DNA of 64,000 bases from Variovorax ginsengisoli (lineage in GTDB: Bacteria; Pseudomonadota; Gammaproteobacteria; Burkholderiales; Burkholderiaceae_C): the NCBI RefSeq assembly GCF_030486595.1, contig NZ_JAUJZH010000001.1, forward strand, positions 467,587-531,586, in the 5' to 3' direction. Of this stretch, positions 28,701 to 38,249 are shown in pieces. The notes under the pieces were generated by a model, which searched no databases, was not told the origin of the DNA, and saw nothing but the letters and a program-made list of their open reading frames with translations. The stretch's first letter is position 1. Every line of letters starts with the position of its first letter. A program made the position numbers and the translations under genes.

Positions 28701-30722
28701 ATGCAGTTCGCAAGCATTTTGGCATCCGCGCGGCGCCTTCCCCGCACCTCTTTTTCCACCCTCGCTTTTTCGCTCGCCCTGGCCACCGCCGCCCTGTGGC
28801 AGCCGGCCCGCGCGCAGAGCGGCGGCGACGACGTCTTCCTCCAGATGAAGCAGGCCTCCCAGCGCGGCGACAAGGCCCGCCTGTCGGCCCTGCTGCCGCA
28901 GGCGCGCGGCCATGCACTCGAACCCTGGGCCGCCTATTGGGAGCTGAAGGCCCGGCTCGGCGAGAGCAACACCCAGGAAGTGCAGGATTTCCTGGCCCGC
29001 TACGCCGGCACCTACCAGGAAGACCGGATGCGCAACGACTGGCTGTTGCTGGCCGGCCAGCGCCGCGACTGGGACGGCTTCAGCAGCCTGCACCCGGCCT
29101 ACCGCATGAACGACGACGCCCAGGTGAGCTGCTACGCGATCCTGGTCGAGACCCTGCGCTCGGGCACCGCCAGCCAGGCCCAGGCCAACGAGGTCCGCCG
29201 CCACTGGTTCGCCCAGCGCGATCTCGATGACGGCTGCCTGACCGCCGCCGACCGCATGATTGGCGCCCGCCTGATGTCGCCCAACGACGCCTGGAAGAAG
29301 GCCCGGCTGGCGATCGAGGCCAACCGGCCGCAGGCAGCCCGCGCCGCGGTCACGCTGGTGGCACCCGACGCCATCGCCCTGTTCGACGAAATGAACGCCA
29401 ATCCGGCCAAGTTCCTGGCCGGCCGCGCCACCGCGGTCGCCAAGTCGCGCCGCGAGCTGGTGGTGCTGGCCCTGATCAAGATGACCGTGGCCGATCCGGG
29501 CGTGGCCGCCGCGCAACTCGAGGGCAAGTGGGACACCACACTGTCGACCGAGGAGCGCAACTGGCTCTGGGGCGCCATCGGCCGCCAGTTCGCGACCAAG
29601 CTGTCGCCGCTGGCCGGCAGCTATTTCGCCAACGTCACCAAGCTCGGCGACCTGACCGACGACATGCTGGCCTGGAAGGCCCGCGCGGCGCTGCGCACCG
29701 GCAGCTGGAAAGACGTCCAGGCCGCAGTCGACGCCATGAGCGAGGCGCAGCAGCAAGACCCGACCTGGGTCTATTGGAAGGGCCGCGCCCTGCTGGCCGG
29801 CGGCGGCGAAGAGCGCCGCGGCCAGGCCCGCATCCTGTTCGAGAGCATCGCCGGCACCCGCGGCTTCTACGAGCTGCTGGCGCTCGAGGAGCTCGGCCAG
29901 CGCGCCGCCGTGCCGACCAGGCCGGCGCCGCTCACGGCAGAGGAAAAAGCCGCCGCCCGCAGCAACCCGGCGCTCAACCGCGCGCTCTACGCGATCGCGA
30001 TCGGGCTGCGCCCCGAAGGCACGCGCGAATGGAACTACGCCACCAACCTGCACGACAAGGGCGGCATGGGCGACCGCGAGCTGCTGGCTGCCGCCGACCT
30101 GGCCTGCCAGCGCGAGGTCTGGGACCGCTGCATCAACACCAGCGAGCGCACCAAGGGCGTCATCGACGTCGACCAGCGCTTCCCGATGCCCTTCCACGAC
30201 GCCGTGCTGCGCAAGAGCCAGGAGATCGGCCTCGACCCGGCCTACGTCTACGGCCTGATCCGGCAAGAGAGCCGCTTCATCATGGACGCGCGCTCGGGCG
30301 TCGGCGCCTCCGGCCTGATGCAGGTGATGCCCGCCACCGCGCGCTGGACGGCCAAGAAGATCGGCCTGGCCGACTTCACGCCGGGCCAGATCACCGACCG
30401 CGACACCAACATCACGATCGGCACCAACTACCTCAAGCTGGCGCTGGACGACTTCGACGGCTCGATGGCGCTGGCCGCGGCAGCCTACAACGCCGGCCCG
30501 GGCCGGCCGCGCAGCTGGCGCAACGGACCGACCATGGAGGCCGCGATCTGGGCCGAGAACGTGCCCTTCAACGAAACCCGCGACTACGTCAAGAAGGTGC
30601 TCGCGAACACCACCAACTACGCCGCCGTGATCAGCGGCCAGCCGCAGTCGCTCAAGTCGCGGCTGGGCAACGTGGGGCCGCGCAATGCGGCCGAGCCGGA
30701 GCCCAACAAGGACCTGCCCTGA
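28701..30722 (+). CDS. Soluble lytic murein transglycosylase
   Basis: A 673-residue periplasmic enzyme cleaving peptidoglycan with formation of 1,6-anhydro-muropeptides. It has an N-terminal signal peptide (cleavage near ARAQSGG), a long alpha-superhelical region (to about residue 490) and a C-terminal SLT domain: YGLIRQESRF with catalytic Glu, GASGLMQVMPATARW and AAAAYNAGPGRPRSW. Domain order and length match Slt70. It is divergent from the cyclo-ligase gene and followed after 19 bases by the mscS gene. Confidence 0.95.
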   Translation: MQFASILASARRLPRTSFSTLAFSLALATAALWQPARAQSGGDDVFLQMKQASQRGDKARLSALLPQARGHALEPWAAYWELKARLGESNTQEVQDFLARYAGTYQEDRMRNDWLLLAGQRRDWDGFSSLHPAYRMNDDAQVSCYAILVETLRSGTASQAQANEVRRHWFAQRDLDDGCLTAADRMIGARLMSPNDAWKKARLAIEANRPQAARAAVTLVAPDAIALFDEMNANPAKFLAGRATAVAKSRRELVVLALIKMTVADPGVAAAQLEGKWDTTLSTEERNWLWGAIGRQFATKLSPLAGSYFANVTKLGDLTDDMLAWKARAALRTGSWKDVQAAVDAMSEAQQQDPTWVYWKGRALLAGGGEERRGQARILFESIAGTRGFYELLALEELGQRAAVPTRPAPLTAEEKAAARSNPALNRALYAIAIGLRPEGTREWNYATNLHDKGGMGDRELLAAADLACQREVWDRCINTSERTKGVIDVDQRFPMPFHDAVLRKSQEIGLDPAYVYGLIRQESRFIMDARSGVGASGLMQVMPATARWTAKKIGLADFTPGQITDRDTNITIGTNYLKLALDDFDGSMALAAAAYNAGPGRPRSWRNGPTMEAAIWAENVPFNETRDYVKKVLANTTNYAAVISGQPQSLKSRLGNVGPRNAAEPEPNKDLP

Positions 30723-30741
30723 GGCGCTCGCGAACCGGGCA

Positions 30742-31374
30742 ATGAACCGAACCCTGCAGGGCCTGCGCGCCCAGCTCCCTCCCTGGGCCATCGAATGGCT
30801 CGAAGTCATCGTCCCGCTGGCGCAGGTGGCGCTGATCCTGCTGGGCGCCTGGCTGCTGGTGCGCGTCGCGCGGCGCCTGATCGAGCGCGTGACCACCGGC
30901 TATGCATTGCCGGGCAACGTGGACCTCGTCACGCGGCGCACGGTCGCCTTCCTGATCTACGGCGGCGCGCTGCTCTGGGGCCTGGAGCGGCTGGGCGTCT
31001 CGGGCACCGTGCTCTGGACCGCCTTCACCAGCTTCGCCGCCGTCGGCGCGGTGGCCTTCTTCGCCGCCTGGAGCGTCCTGTCGAACATCTTCTGCGCGCT
31101 GCTGATCTTCACCACGCGGATGTTCTGGCCCGGCGACACGATCGAAGTGCTCGAGAACGGCGAGAAGCCCGGCCTCAAGGGCCGGGTGCTCGACATCAAC
31201 CTGGTCTTCACCACGCTGGAGGAAAGCGGCAGCGCGCAGGGCGGGACCACGCTGAAGATCCCCAACAGCATGTTCTTCCAGCGCGCCGTGCGACGCTGGC
31301 ACGGCAGCGCGCCCGCGTTGCCGCGCACGCTCGACCTGACGCCACGGCCCTCCACCGAGGCCCCGCCCGGCTGA
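30742..31374 (+). CDS. Small-conductance mechanosensitive channel (MscS-like), short form
   Basis: A 210-residue membrane protein with three hydrophobic segments (about 20-40, 65-85 and 90-115) leading into the MscS core: FFAAWSVLSNIFCALLIFTTR and FWPGDTIEVLENGEKPG, then the beta domain GRVLDINLVFTTLE and LKIPNSMFFQRAVRR. The large cytoplasmic cage domain of MscS is absent, so this is a minimal form. The ATG lacks a strong Shine-Dalgarno. Probably an osmotic safety valve; the trehalose genes downstream fit an osmotic-stress theme. Confidence 0.85.
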   Translation: MNRTLQGLRAQLPPWAIEWLEVIVPLAQVALILLGAWLLVRVARRLIERVTTGYALPGNVDLVTRRTVAFLIYGGALLWGLERLGVSGTVLWTAFTSFAAVGAVAFFAAWSVLSNIFCALLIFTTRMFWPGDTIEVLENGEKPGLKGRVLDINLVFTTLEESGSAQGGTTLKIPNSMFFQRAVRRWHGSAPALPRTLDLTPRPSTEAPPG

Positions 31375-31456
31375 GCGGCGCGAAAGTGCCGCCGTCCTAC
31401 AGTCGGGCGCGCGCCGCCCGGCGACACTTCGGCCACCCCCGACTTCCGCCCGCAGC

Positions 31457-32020
31457 ATGGCCGCCTCCGTCTGGGCGGCGACCACCGAGGTGCTCGCCGC
31501 CGAGTTCTCCGACGTTCCCGATCTCCCGCAGGTGCTGCGCATCGCCGTGCGCCTCACGCTGGCCTCGGTGCTCGGATTCCTGCTCGGCTTCGAGCGCGAG
31601 CAGCACGGCAAGGCCGCGGGGGTGCGCACCCACATGCTCGTGGCCATCGGCTCGGCGATGTTCGTGCTGGTGCCGCAGCAGGCCGGCATCGAACCGGCCG
31701 ACATGAGCCGGGTGATCCAGGGCCTGGTCGCGGGCGTCGGCTTCCTGTGCGCCGGCACCATCCTCAAGCAGGGCCGGGACGAACAGCAGGTGCAGGGCCT
31801 CACGACCGCGGCCGGCCTATGGATGACGGCCGCGATCGGCATGGCCTGCGGCCTCGGGCGCGAAGTGACCGCCGTGCTGAGCGCGCTGCTGGCGCTGGCG
31901 GTGCTGGCGCTGGTGCCCCGGCTGGTCGCGCTGATCGAACGGGTGGTCGGGCCGCCCGCCGACAACGGCGCCAAGCCCCGCGTGATCGCCGCGCCGGACG
32001 ACACGGCCGGGCGCCGCTAG
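31457..32020 (+). CDS. MgtC/SapB family membrane protein
   Basis: A 187-residue inner-membrane protein with four to five helices. Family marks: GFLLGFEREQHGKAAGVRTHMLVAIG near the N-terminus (quoted in part: GFLLGFEREQHGKAAGVRTH) and GLVAGVGFLCAGTILKQ followed by VQGLTTAAGLWMTAAIG. The C-terminal ACT-like domain of longer MgtC proteins is missing. Members modulate F-type ATPase or magnesium physiology; the role here is unknown. Confidence 0.88.
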   Translation: MAASVWAATTEVLAAEFSDVPDLPQVLRIAVRLTLASVLGFLLGFEREQHGKAAGVRTHMLVAIGSAMFVLVPQQAGIEPADMSRVIQGLVAGVGFLCAGTILKQGRDEQQVQGLTTAAGLWMTAAIGMACGLGREVTAVLSALLALAVLALVPRLVALIERVVGPPADNGAKPRVIAAPDDTAGRR

Positions 32021-32053
32021 CATCGGAGGCTTTGCATCACCCCGGAGGCCTTC

Positions 32054-32737
32054 ATGACCCAGCTCTACATCGGAAACAAAAACTACTCGTCGTGGTCGAT
32101 GCGGCCCTGGGTGCTCATGAAGCAGGCCGGCATCCCGTTCGAGGAAGTGGCCCTGCGCTTCGACTCCTTCGACACCGGCTCGCAATTCAAGAACGCCATC
32201 GGCGCCCTCAACCCGGTCGCCAAGGTGCCGGTGCTGGTCGACGATGGCCTCGTGGTCTGGGACACCCTGGCCATTGCCGAGTACCTGGCCGAGACCCATC
32301 CCGACAAGAAGCTGTGGCCGCAGGCGGCCGCCGAGCGGGCCCGGGCGCGCAGCATCTGCGCCGAGATGCACGCGGGATTCGGCGGGCTGCGCGGCCATTG
32401 CGGCATGAACATCGAGGCCTCGCTGCCCGAAGTCGGCGCCAGGCTGCTGCGCGAACAGCCGGAGGTGAAATCCGATCTCGAGCGCATCGTCCAGATGTGG
32501 GGCGACCTGCTGGCCCAGCACGGCGGTCCGATGCTGTTCGGCGAGTTCACGATCGCGGACGCCTACTTCGCGCCGGTCGGAACCCGCATCAAGACCTACG
32601 GCCTGCCGGTGCCTGCCGCCATCACGGCCTACATCGAACGCGTGCAGGCCCTGCCGGGCGTCAAGGCCTGGATCGACGATGCGCTGGCCGAGAAGGATTT
32701 CCTTCCCTTCGAGGAGCCCTACCGCAGCGCCCGCTGA
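32054..32737 (+). CDS. Glutathione S-transferase family protein
   Basis: A 227-residue cytoplasmic protein. The N-terminal thioredoxin fold has KNYSSWSMRPWVLMKQAGI (Ser-type active site), NPVAKVPVLVDDG with the cis-Pro and WDTLAIAEYLAETHP, the glutathione-binding ESxAI-like turn. The all-helical C-terminal domain has FGEFTIADAYFAPV with the N-capping box. GGAGG precedes the ATG. It probably conjugates or reduces an electrophile; the substrate is not readable. Confidence 0.93.
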   Translation: MTQLYIGNKNYSSWSMRPWVLMKQAGIPFEEVALRFDSFDTGSQFKNAIGALNPVAKVPVLVDDGLVVWDTLAIAEYLAETHPDKKLWPQAAAERARARSICAEMHAGFGGLRGHCGMNIEASLPEVGARLLREQPEVKSDLERIVQMWGDLLAQHGGPMLFGEFTIADAYFAPVGTRIKTYGLPVPAAITAYIERVQALPGVKAWIDDALAEKDFLPFEEPYRSAR

Positions 32738-32752
32738 GCCTAGACTCGCGGC

Positions 32753-34018
32753 ATGCAAACCTATCTCGTCGGCGGCGCGATCCGCGATGCGCTGCTCGGC
32801 CGGGCCGGCAGCGACCACGACTGGGTCGTGGTCGGCGCCACGCCCGAGCAGATGGCGGCGCGCGGCTTCCTGCCCGTGGGGCGCGACTTCCCGGTCTTCC
32901 TGCACCCCGAGACGCGCGAGGAGTACGCATTGGCGCGCACGGAGCGCAAGAGCGCGCCGGGCTATCGCGGCTTCGTGGTCCACGCGGCGCCCGACGTCAC
33001 GCTCGAACAGGACCTGGCGCGGCGCGACCTGACGATCAACGCGATCGCGCTGCCGGCGGACAAGCTCGCCGCGTCGGACCGGCTGGACATCGACCCGGCC
33101 GACCTGCTCGACCCTTTCCACGGCCAGCGCGACCTGCAGCGCAAGCAACTGCGCCACGTGACCGAGGCCTTCCGCGAAGATCCGGTGCGCATCCTGCGGG
33201 TGGCGCGCTTCGCGGCCCGCTTCGCCGATTTCGACGTCGCGCCCGAGACCCTGGCCCTGATGCGCGAGATGGTCGAGGCCGGCGAGGCCGACGCCCTGGT
33301 GCCCGAGCGGGTCTGGCAGGAGCTCGCGCGCGGACTGATGGAAGGCCGGCCCTCGCGCATGTTCGAGCTGCTGCGCGCCTGCGGCGCCCTCGCGGTGCTG
33401 CTGCCCGAGGTCGACCGCCTGTGGGGCGTGCCCCAGCCCGAGGCGCACCATCCCGAAGTCGACACCGGCGTTCACCTCATGATGGTGCTCGACATGGCGG
33501 CCCGGGTCGCGGCGCCGCTGGGCGTGCGCTTCGCCTGCCTGGTGCACGACCTCGGCAAGGGCACGACGCCGGCCGACGCGCTGCCGCGCCACATCGGCCA
33601 CGAGCAGCGCAGCGCCCTGCTGCTGCGCGCGGTCTGCGAGCGCTGGCGGGTACCGGTGGAGGTGCGCGAGCTGGCCGACGTGGTGGCGCGCGAGCACGGC
33701 AACATCCACCGCAGCGGCGACCTGAATGCCGCCGCCATCGTCCGCCTGCTGGAGCGCTGCGATGCGTTCCGCAAGCCCGAGCGCTTCGACGAGGTGCTGC
33801 TGGCCTGCGAGTGCGACGCACGGGGGCGCCTCGGCCTGGAGGACACGCCCTATCCGCCGCGCCCCCGCCTCCTGGCCGCCCTGACGGCGGCGCGGGGGGT
33901 GGCCACCGAGCCCATCGCCCGCGAAGCGCAGGCCAACGGGGCCGCGGGCCCGAAGATCGGCGAGGCCATCGCGCGGGCCCGGGTCGCGGCGGTCGCGGCC
34001 GCATTGCCCGCCCCCTGA
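32753..34018 (+). CDS. cca: Multifunctional CCA tRNA nucleotidyltransferase
   Basis: A 421-residue enzyme that adds or repairs the 3' CCA of tRNA. The class II nucleotidyltransferase core begins YLVGGAIRDALLGRAGSDHDWVVVG (quoted in part: GGAIRDALLG; catalytic DHD), with RRDLTINAIALP and the arginine-rich EDPVRILRVARFAARF. A C-terminal HD phosphohydrolase domain is present (CLVHDLGKGTTP, GHEQRSA), which marks the multifunctional gammaproteobacterial/betaproteobacterial form. TAGACT, a good -10 box, lies 6 bases before the ATG and there is no Shine-Dalgarno, so the mRNA may be leaderless. Confidence 0.96.
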   Translation: MQTYLVGGAIRDALLGRAGSDHDWVVVGATPEQMAARGFLPVGRDFPVFLHPETREEYALARTERKSAPGYRGFVVHAAPDVTLEQDLARRDLTINAIALPADKLAASDRLDIDPADLLDPFHGQRDLQRKQLRHVTEAFREDPVRILRVARFAARFADFDVAPETLALMREMVEAGEADALVPERVWQELARGLMEGRPSRMFELLRACGALAVLLPEVDRLWGVPQPEAHHPEVDTGVHLMMVLDMAARVAAPLGVRFACLVHDLGKGTTPADALPRHIGHEQRSALLLRAVCERWRVPVEVRELADVVAREHGNIHRSGDLNAAAIVRLLERCDAFRKPERFDEVLLACECDARGRLGLEDTPYPPRPRLLAALTAARGVATEPIAREAQANGAAGPKIGEAIARARVAAVAAALPAP

Positions 34019-34080
34019 GTTCCGAATAGGGACATTGGCCGACGCGCCGCAGCGCGCGAGTCTGCTATGGTTTTCCCTCC

Positions 34081-34848
34081 ATGCAGAAGCCTCCCCGACT
34101 CACGCCCGACGCGGCCCTGTTCCTCGACTTCGACGGCACGCTGGTGGACCTTGCCGAAACGCCCGAGGCGATCCGCGTGCCACCCGCCATGGTGGGGCTG
34201 CTCGGCGACCTCCGCGATCTGCTGGGCGGCGCGCTGGCGGTCGTCTCGGGGCGCCAGATCGACGTCCTCGACCGCTTCCTGGCCCCGCTGCGACTGCCCG
34301 CCGCCGGCGAGCACGGCGTCCAGCGCCGCGACGCCGAAGGTCGGATGCAGGAGCAGCGCGCCCCCGACCTGACGCGGGTCCTCGATGCCGCCAACGAACT
34401 GGCGCGGGTTCACGAAGGCCTGCTGGTCGAGCGCAAGCACGCCGCCATCGCCCTGCACTACCGGCTCGCACCGCAGCTCGAGGCGGTCTGCCGCGACGCC
34501 ATGGCGCGGATCATCTTCGACCAGCCTCAGTTGGAGCTGATGCACGGCAAGTTCGTCTTCGAGGTCAAGCCCGCGGGCATCCACAAGGGCGGCGCGATCG
34601 CCGCCTTCATGGACGAGGCACCGTTCGCCGGCCGGGTCCCGGTGTTCGCCGGCGACGACACCACCGACGAGAACGGCTTTGCCGTGGTCCAGCCGCGCGG
34701 CGGCATCGCGATCAAGGTGGGCTCCGGCCCCAGCCAGGCACTGCACCGGCTCGACTCGCCGCGGGCGGTGTTCGAGTGGCTGATCGCGGCCCGCGACCAG
34801 CTGGCCTCGCCGCCCCTTCCAGAAACCCCGAAAAGGACCGACGAATGA
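34081..34848 (+). CDS. otsB: Trehalose-6-phosphate phosphatase
   Basis: A 255-residue HAD-family phosphatase converting trehalose-6-phosphate to trehalose. Motif I is FLDFDGTLVDL with the nucleophile Asp, motif II VVSGRQ, and motif IV GDDTTDENGFAVV; HKGGAI precedes the last. First gene of an operon with a GH15 enzyme and otsA; the stop overlaps the GH15 start by 4 bases (ATGA). Gene order phosphatase, GH15, synthase is common in Burkholderiales. Likely osmotic or desiccation stress protection. Confidence 0.95.
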   Translation: MQKPPRLTPDAALFLDFDGTLVDLAETPEAIRVPPAMVGLLGDLRDLLGGALAVVSGRQIDVLDRFLAPLRLPAAGEHGVQRRDAEGRMQEQRAPDLTRVLDAANELARVHEGLLVERKHAAIALHYRLAPQLEAVCRDAMARIIFDQPQLELMHGKFVFEVKPAGIHKGGAIAAFMDEAPFAGRVPVFAGDDTTDENGFAVVQPRGGIAIKVGSGPSQALHRLDSPRAVFEWLIAARDQLASPPLPETPKRTDE

Positions 34849-36710
34849 CATCCGCCACCGCAGAGGCCGCCGCAGAAGACCACGCGGGCCCCTCCCCGGC
34901 GCCCGCGCCAGGGGGCTTCGGTCCGCCGGCGCCCGCCTCGCTGGATGTCGGCGTGATCGGCAACTGCGCCTACAGCGCCCTGGTCGACGCCCGCGGCCGC
35001 GTGGTCTGGTGCTGCCTGCCGCGCTTCGATGGCGACCCGGTCTTCAACGCGCTGCTCGACCCCGGTGCGGACGCCAGCGCCTGGGCCATCGAGATCGAGG
35101 ATTTCGCCTCGTCGACGCAGTGGTACGAGCCGAACACCGCGGTGCTGCGCACCCGGCTTTACGACAGCGCCGGCCAGGGGATCGAGATCACCGACCTGGC
35201 GCCGCGCTTCAGCAGCCGCTCGCGCTACTTCCGTCCGCTCACGATGGTGCGGCGGGTCAAGCCGATCAAGGGCACGCCGCGGATCCGCGTGTCGCTGGCA
35301 CCGCGCTTCAACTGGGGCGCGCAGGCACCAATCATCACCCGCGGCAGCAACCACATCCGGTACGTCGGACCCGATTTCACGCTGCGGCTCAACACCGATG
35401 CCTCGGTCTCGCACATCCTTTCGCGCCAGCCCTTCGTGCTCTCGCGCGAACACAACTTCGTGCTCGGCGCCGACGAGACGCTGACCGACGGCATCGCCGA
35501 CACCGCGCGACATTTCGAGCAAGAGACCATCGCCTACTGGCGCACCTGGAGCAAGCGGCTGGCGATCCCGTTCGAATACCAGGAGGCCGTGATCCGCGCC
35601 GCGATCACGCTCAAGCTTTCGCTGTACGAGGACACCGGCGCGATCGTCGCCGCGATGACCACCAGCATCCCCGAGGCGCCGGGCAGCCAGCGCAACTGGG
35701 ACTACCGCTACTGCTGGCTGCGCGACGCCTTCTTCGTGGTGCGCGCGCTCAACAGCCTGTCCGAGGTCGGCACCATGGAGGACTACCTGCGCTGGCTGTC
35801 GAACGTGGTGATCGGTTCGCACGGCGAGCACATCCAGCCGCTCTACGGCATCGGGCTGGAGCCCGAGCTGCCCGAGTCTTTCGTCGAAGGTCTGGGCGGC
35901 TACCGCGGCATGGGGCCGGTGCGCGTCGGCAACCAGGCGCAGGAGCATTTCCAGCACGACGTCTACGGCAACATCGTGCTCGGCGCGGCCCAGTCCTTCC
36001 ACGACCACCGGCTGCTGAGCCGGGCCGGCGTCAACGAGTTTCCCTACCTCGAAGCGGTCGGCGAACAGGCGATCCGGGTCTACGGCACGCCCGACGCCGG
36101 CATGTGGGAGCTGCGCACGCGGGCCCGCGTCCACACCAGCTCGGCCCTGATGAGCTGGGCCGCCTGCGACCGGCTCGCGAAGATCGCGCGCACCCTGAAC
36201 CTGCCCGAGCGCGCGGCCTACTGGCACGGCCATTCGTCGCGGATGCGCGAAGAGATTCTGGAGAAATCGTGGTGCGAGGAGCGCCAGGCCTTCGCCGAGA
36301 GCTTCGGCGGCCACGAGCTCGATGCCAGCGTGCTGCTGATGGTCGAGGTCGGTTTGATCGACGCCCGCGACCCACGCTTCATCTCGACCGTCGAGGCGAT
36401 GGAGAAGTCGCTCTGCGACGGCCCCTACATGCGCCGCTACGAGGCCGCCGACGATTTCGGCAAGCCCGAGACCGCCTTCAACATCTGCACCTTCTGGCGC
36501 ATCGACGCCCTGGCCAAGATCGGCCGCAAGGCCGAGGCCCGGCAGATCTTCGAGACCATGCTGGCGGCGCGCAACCCGCTCGGGCTGCTGTCCGAGGACA
36601 CCCACCCGGTGACCGGCGAGATGTGGGGCAACTTTCCGCAGACCTACTCGATGGTCGGCATCATCAATGCGGCAGTGAGGCTGTCGGCGCCCTGGGATTC
36701 GTGCATATGA
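34845..36710 (+). CDS. Glycoside hydrolase family 15 protein (glucoamylase/trehalase-like)
   Basis: A 621-residue enzyme without signal peptide. N-terminal beta domain (SLDVGVIGNCAYSALVD, WCCLPRFDGDPVF) and (alpha/alpha)6 barrel with GH15 marks: NWDYRYCWLRDAFF, AGMWELRTR with the general-acid Glu region, FNICTFWRIDALA and LLSEDTHPVTGEMWGNFPQ with the second catalytic Glu. Cytoplasmic bacterial GH15 proteins include maltooligosaccharide hydrolases and trehalases. Placement between otsB and otsA suggests it acts on trehalose or on an alpha-glucan linked to it, possibly closing a synthesis-degradation cycle (inference). The stop sits at the edge of a repeat element that separates it from otsA. 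Confidence 0.9.
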   Translation: MTSATAEAAAEDHAGPSPAPAPGGFGPPAPASLDVGVIGNCAYSALVDARGRVVWCCLPRFDGDPVFNALLDPGADASAWAIEIEDFASSTQWYEPNTAVLRTRLYDSAGQGIEITDLAPRFSSRSRYFRPLTMVRRVKPIKGTPRIRVSLAPRFNWGAQAPIITRGSNHIRYVGPDFTLRLNTDASVSHILSRQPFVLSREHNFVLGADETLTDGIADTARHFEQETIAYWRTWSKRLAIPFEYQEAVIRAAITLKLSLYEDTGAIVAAMTTSIPEAPGSQRNWDYRYCWLRDAFFVVRALNSLSEVGTMEDYLRWLSNVVIGSHGEHIQPLYGIGLEPELPESFVEGLGGYRGMGPVRVGNQAQEHFQHDVYGNIVLGAAQSFHDHRLLSRAGVNEFPYLEAVGEQAIRVYGTPDAGMWELRTRARVHTSSALMSWAACDRLAKIARTLNLPERAAYWHGHSSRMREEILEKSWCEERQAFAESFGGHELDASVLLMVEVGLIDARDPRFISTVEAMEKSLCDGPYMRRYEAADDFGKPETAFNICTFWRIDALAKIGRKAEARQIFETMLAARNPLGLLSEDTHPVTGEMWGNFPQTYSMVGIINAAVRLSAPWDSCI

Positions 36711-36711
36711 G

Positions 36712-36789
36712 CAACGCCGGGCCGCCCCAAGTTGCGAGGGCCCCCTCGGGGGGCAGAGAGGACACGCCAGTGCCGAACGTGGGGGCTCG
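36712..36789 (+). repeat. Dispersed GC-rich element, 78 bases, flanked by 8-base direct repeat CATATGAG
   Basis: The element (CGCCGGGCCGCCCCAAG, then CCCCCTCGGGGGG hairpin, GAGGACACG, AGTGCCGAACGTGGGGGC) matches the inverse of 54062-54142 over nearly its full length. CATATGAG occurs immediately before (36704-36711) and after (36790-36797). The left copy contains the GH15 stop and the right copy the otsA ATG; removing element plus one copy restores an ATGA stop/start overlap, as exists between otsB and GH15. It therefore looks like an insertion with target duplication. Confidence 0.8.
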
Positions 36790-36792
36790 CAT

Positions 36793-38178
36793 ATGAGTCG
36801 CCTGGTCGTCGTATCGAACCGGGTCGCCGACCCGCGCAAGCCGGCTGCCGGCGGCCTTGCCGTGGCGCTCGGCGAAAGCCTGCAGCAGAGCGGCGGCCTG
36901 TGGTTCGGCTGGAGCGGCGCGATCGTCGAGGAAGGCCCGACCGGCGAGGGAGAACTGCACAGCCAGCAGGCCGGTAAAGTCACGCTGGCCACCATCGACC
37001 TCAGCCGCGAAGACCACGACAGCTACTACCTCGGCTACAGCAACGACGTGCTGTGGCCGGTGTTCCACAACCGCCTCGACCTGGCGCACTTCGATGCCGG
37101 CTTCATCGGCGGCTACCGGCGCGTGAACCAGCTGTTCGCGCGCAAGCTGATGCCGCTGCTGCAGGACGACGACATCATCTGGGTGCACGACTACCACCTG
37201 ATCCCGCTGGCGGCCGAGCTGCGCGCGATGGGCTGCAGGCAGCGCATCGGCTTCTTCCTGCACATCCCGCTGCCGCCGCAGATCATCATCGCCGCGATCC
37301 CGCAGCACGAGTGGCTGATGCGCTCGCTGTTCGCCTACGACCTGATCGGCTTCCAGGCCGAGCAGGACGTGCAGCACTTCGAGCACTACGTGAAGAACGA
37401 GGCGCACGGCGAGATCCTGGCCGACCACATGTACCGCGCCTACGGGCAGAAGGTGCGCTGCAATGCGTTCCCGATCGGCATCGACGTCGACGAGTTCGCG
37501 GCGCTCACGCACGCCAAGGAATCGCGCGACATGTACGAGACCATGAGGCGCGAGTACTCGAGCCGCCGCCTGCTGCTGGGCATCGACCGGCTCGACTACT
37601 CCAAGGGCATTCCGCAGCGCGTGCGCTCGTTCCGCGAGCTTCTGGCCAACTACCCCGAGAACCGGCGCAGCGCGACCCTGATCCAGATCGCCTCGCCGAC
37701 CCGCGAGACGGTCGATGCCTACGGCGACATCCGGCGCGAGCTCGAATCGCTGTGCGGCGCCATCAACGGCGACTACGGCGAGCTCGACTGGATGCCGGTG
37801 CGCTACATCCACCGCATGGTCGCCCGCAAGCGCGTGCCGGGCCTGTGCCGCGCCGCCGCGGTCGGGCTGGTGACGCCGCTGCGCGACGGCATGAACCTGG
37901 TGGCCAAGGAATACATCGCGGCCCAGGACCCGGCCGACCCGGGGGTGCTGGTGCTGTCGCGCTTCGCCGGCGCGGCCGAGCAGCTCAAGGAAGCGCTGCT
38001 GGTGAATCCGTACGACACCCACGGCACCGCCGAGACCGTGCAGCAGGCGCTGCAGATGCCGCTGGAGGAGCGCCGGGAGCGCCACCAGAAACTGCTGGCG
38101 CGCATCCGCGAGCAGGACGTGCACTGGTGGCGCAACGGCTTCCTGCTGGCACTGCGGGAAGCCGCGAGCGAGCGGTAG
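36793..38178 (+). CDS. otsA: Trehalose-6-phosphate synthase
   Basis: A 461-residue GT20 enzyme making trehalose-6-phosphate from UDP-glucose and glucose-6-phosphate. Seen: N-terminal [63 protein letters not shown] (UDP-glucose site) and [14 protein letters not shown]. Length is normal for the family. It was probably coupled to the GH15 gene before a 78-base repeat was inserted; the ATG now follows GGGGGCTCGCAT with no clear Shine-Dalgarno, so its translation rate may have changed. Confidence 0.96.
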   Translation: MSRLVVVSNRVADPRKPAAGGLAVALGESLQQSGGLWFGWSGAIVEEGPTGEGELHSQQAGKVTLATIDLSREDHDSYYLGYSNDVLWPVFHNRLDLAHFDAGFIGGYRRVNQLFARKLMPLLQDDDIIWVHDYHLIPLAAELRAMGCRQRIGFFLHIPLPPQIIIAAIPQHEWLMRSLFAYDLIGFQAEQDVQHFEHYVKNEAHGEILADHMYRAYGQKVRCNAFPIGIDVDEFAALTHAKESRDMYETMRREYSSRRLLLGIDRLDYSKGIPQRVRSFRELLANYPENRRSATLIQIASPTRETVDAYGDIRRELESLCGAINGDYGELDWMPVRYIHRMVARKRVPGLCRAAAVGLVTPLRDGMNLVAKEYIAAQDPADPGVLVLSRFAGAAEQLKEALLVNPYDTHGTAETVQQALQMPLEERRERHQKLLARIREQDVHWWRNGFLLALREAASER

Positions 38179-38249
38179 CGGAAGCGTCCGCCGGGACTCT
38201 TAGCAAGATCTGCCAAGTACCGCGCGACGTTGCGCGGCACACTGGCGCC

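Noticed and set aside
28692..30896. Very long minus-strand open frame running from the cyclo-ligase gene across the lytic transglycosylase gene
   Set aside because: It is antisense to a gene with all catalytic motifs, rich in His/Gly/Ala/Arg as expected of GC-rich shadow frames, and only the part below 28691 has a recognisable domain.
31747..34029. Plus-strand 760-codon frame over mgtC, gst and cca
   Set aside because: Arg/Pro/Ala-rich sequence without domains, in a different frame from three clearly recognised genes.
34527..36995. Minus-strand frame of more than 800 codons across GH15
   Set aside because: Antisense shadow of GH15 and otsB; no domain and typical biased composition.
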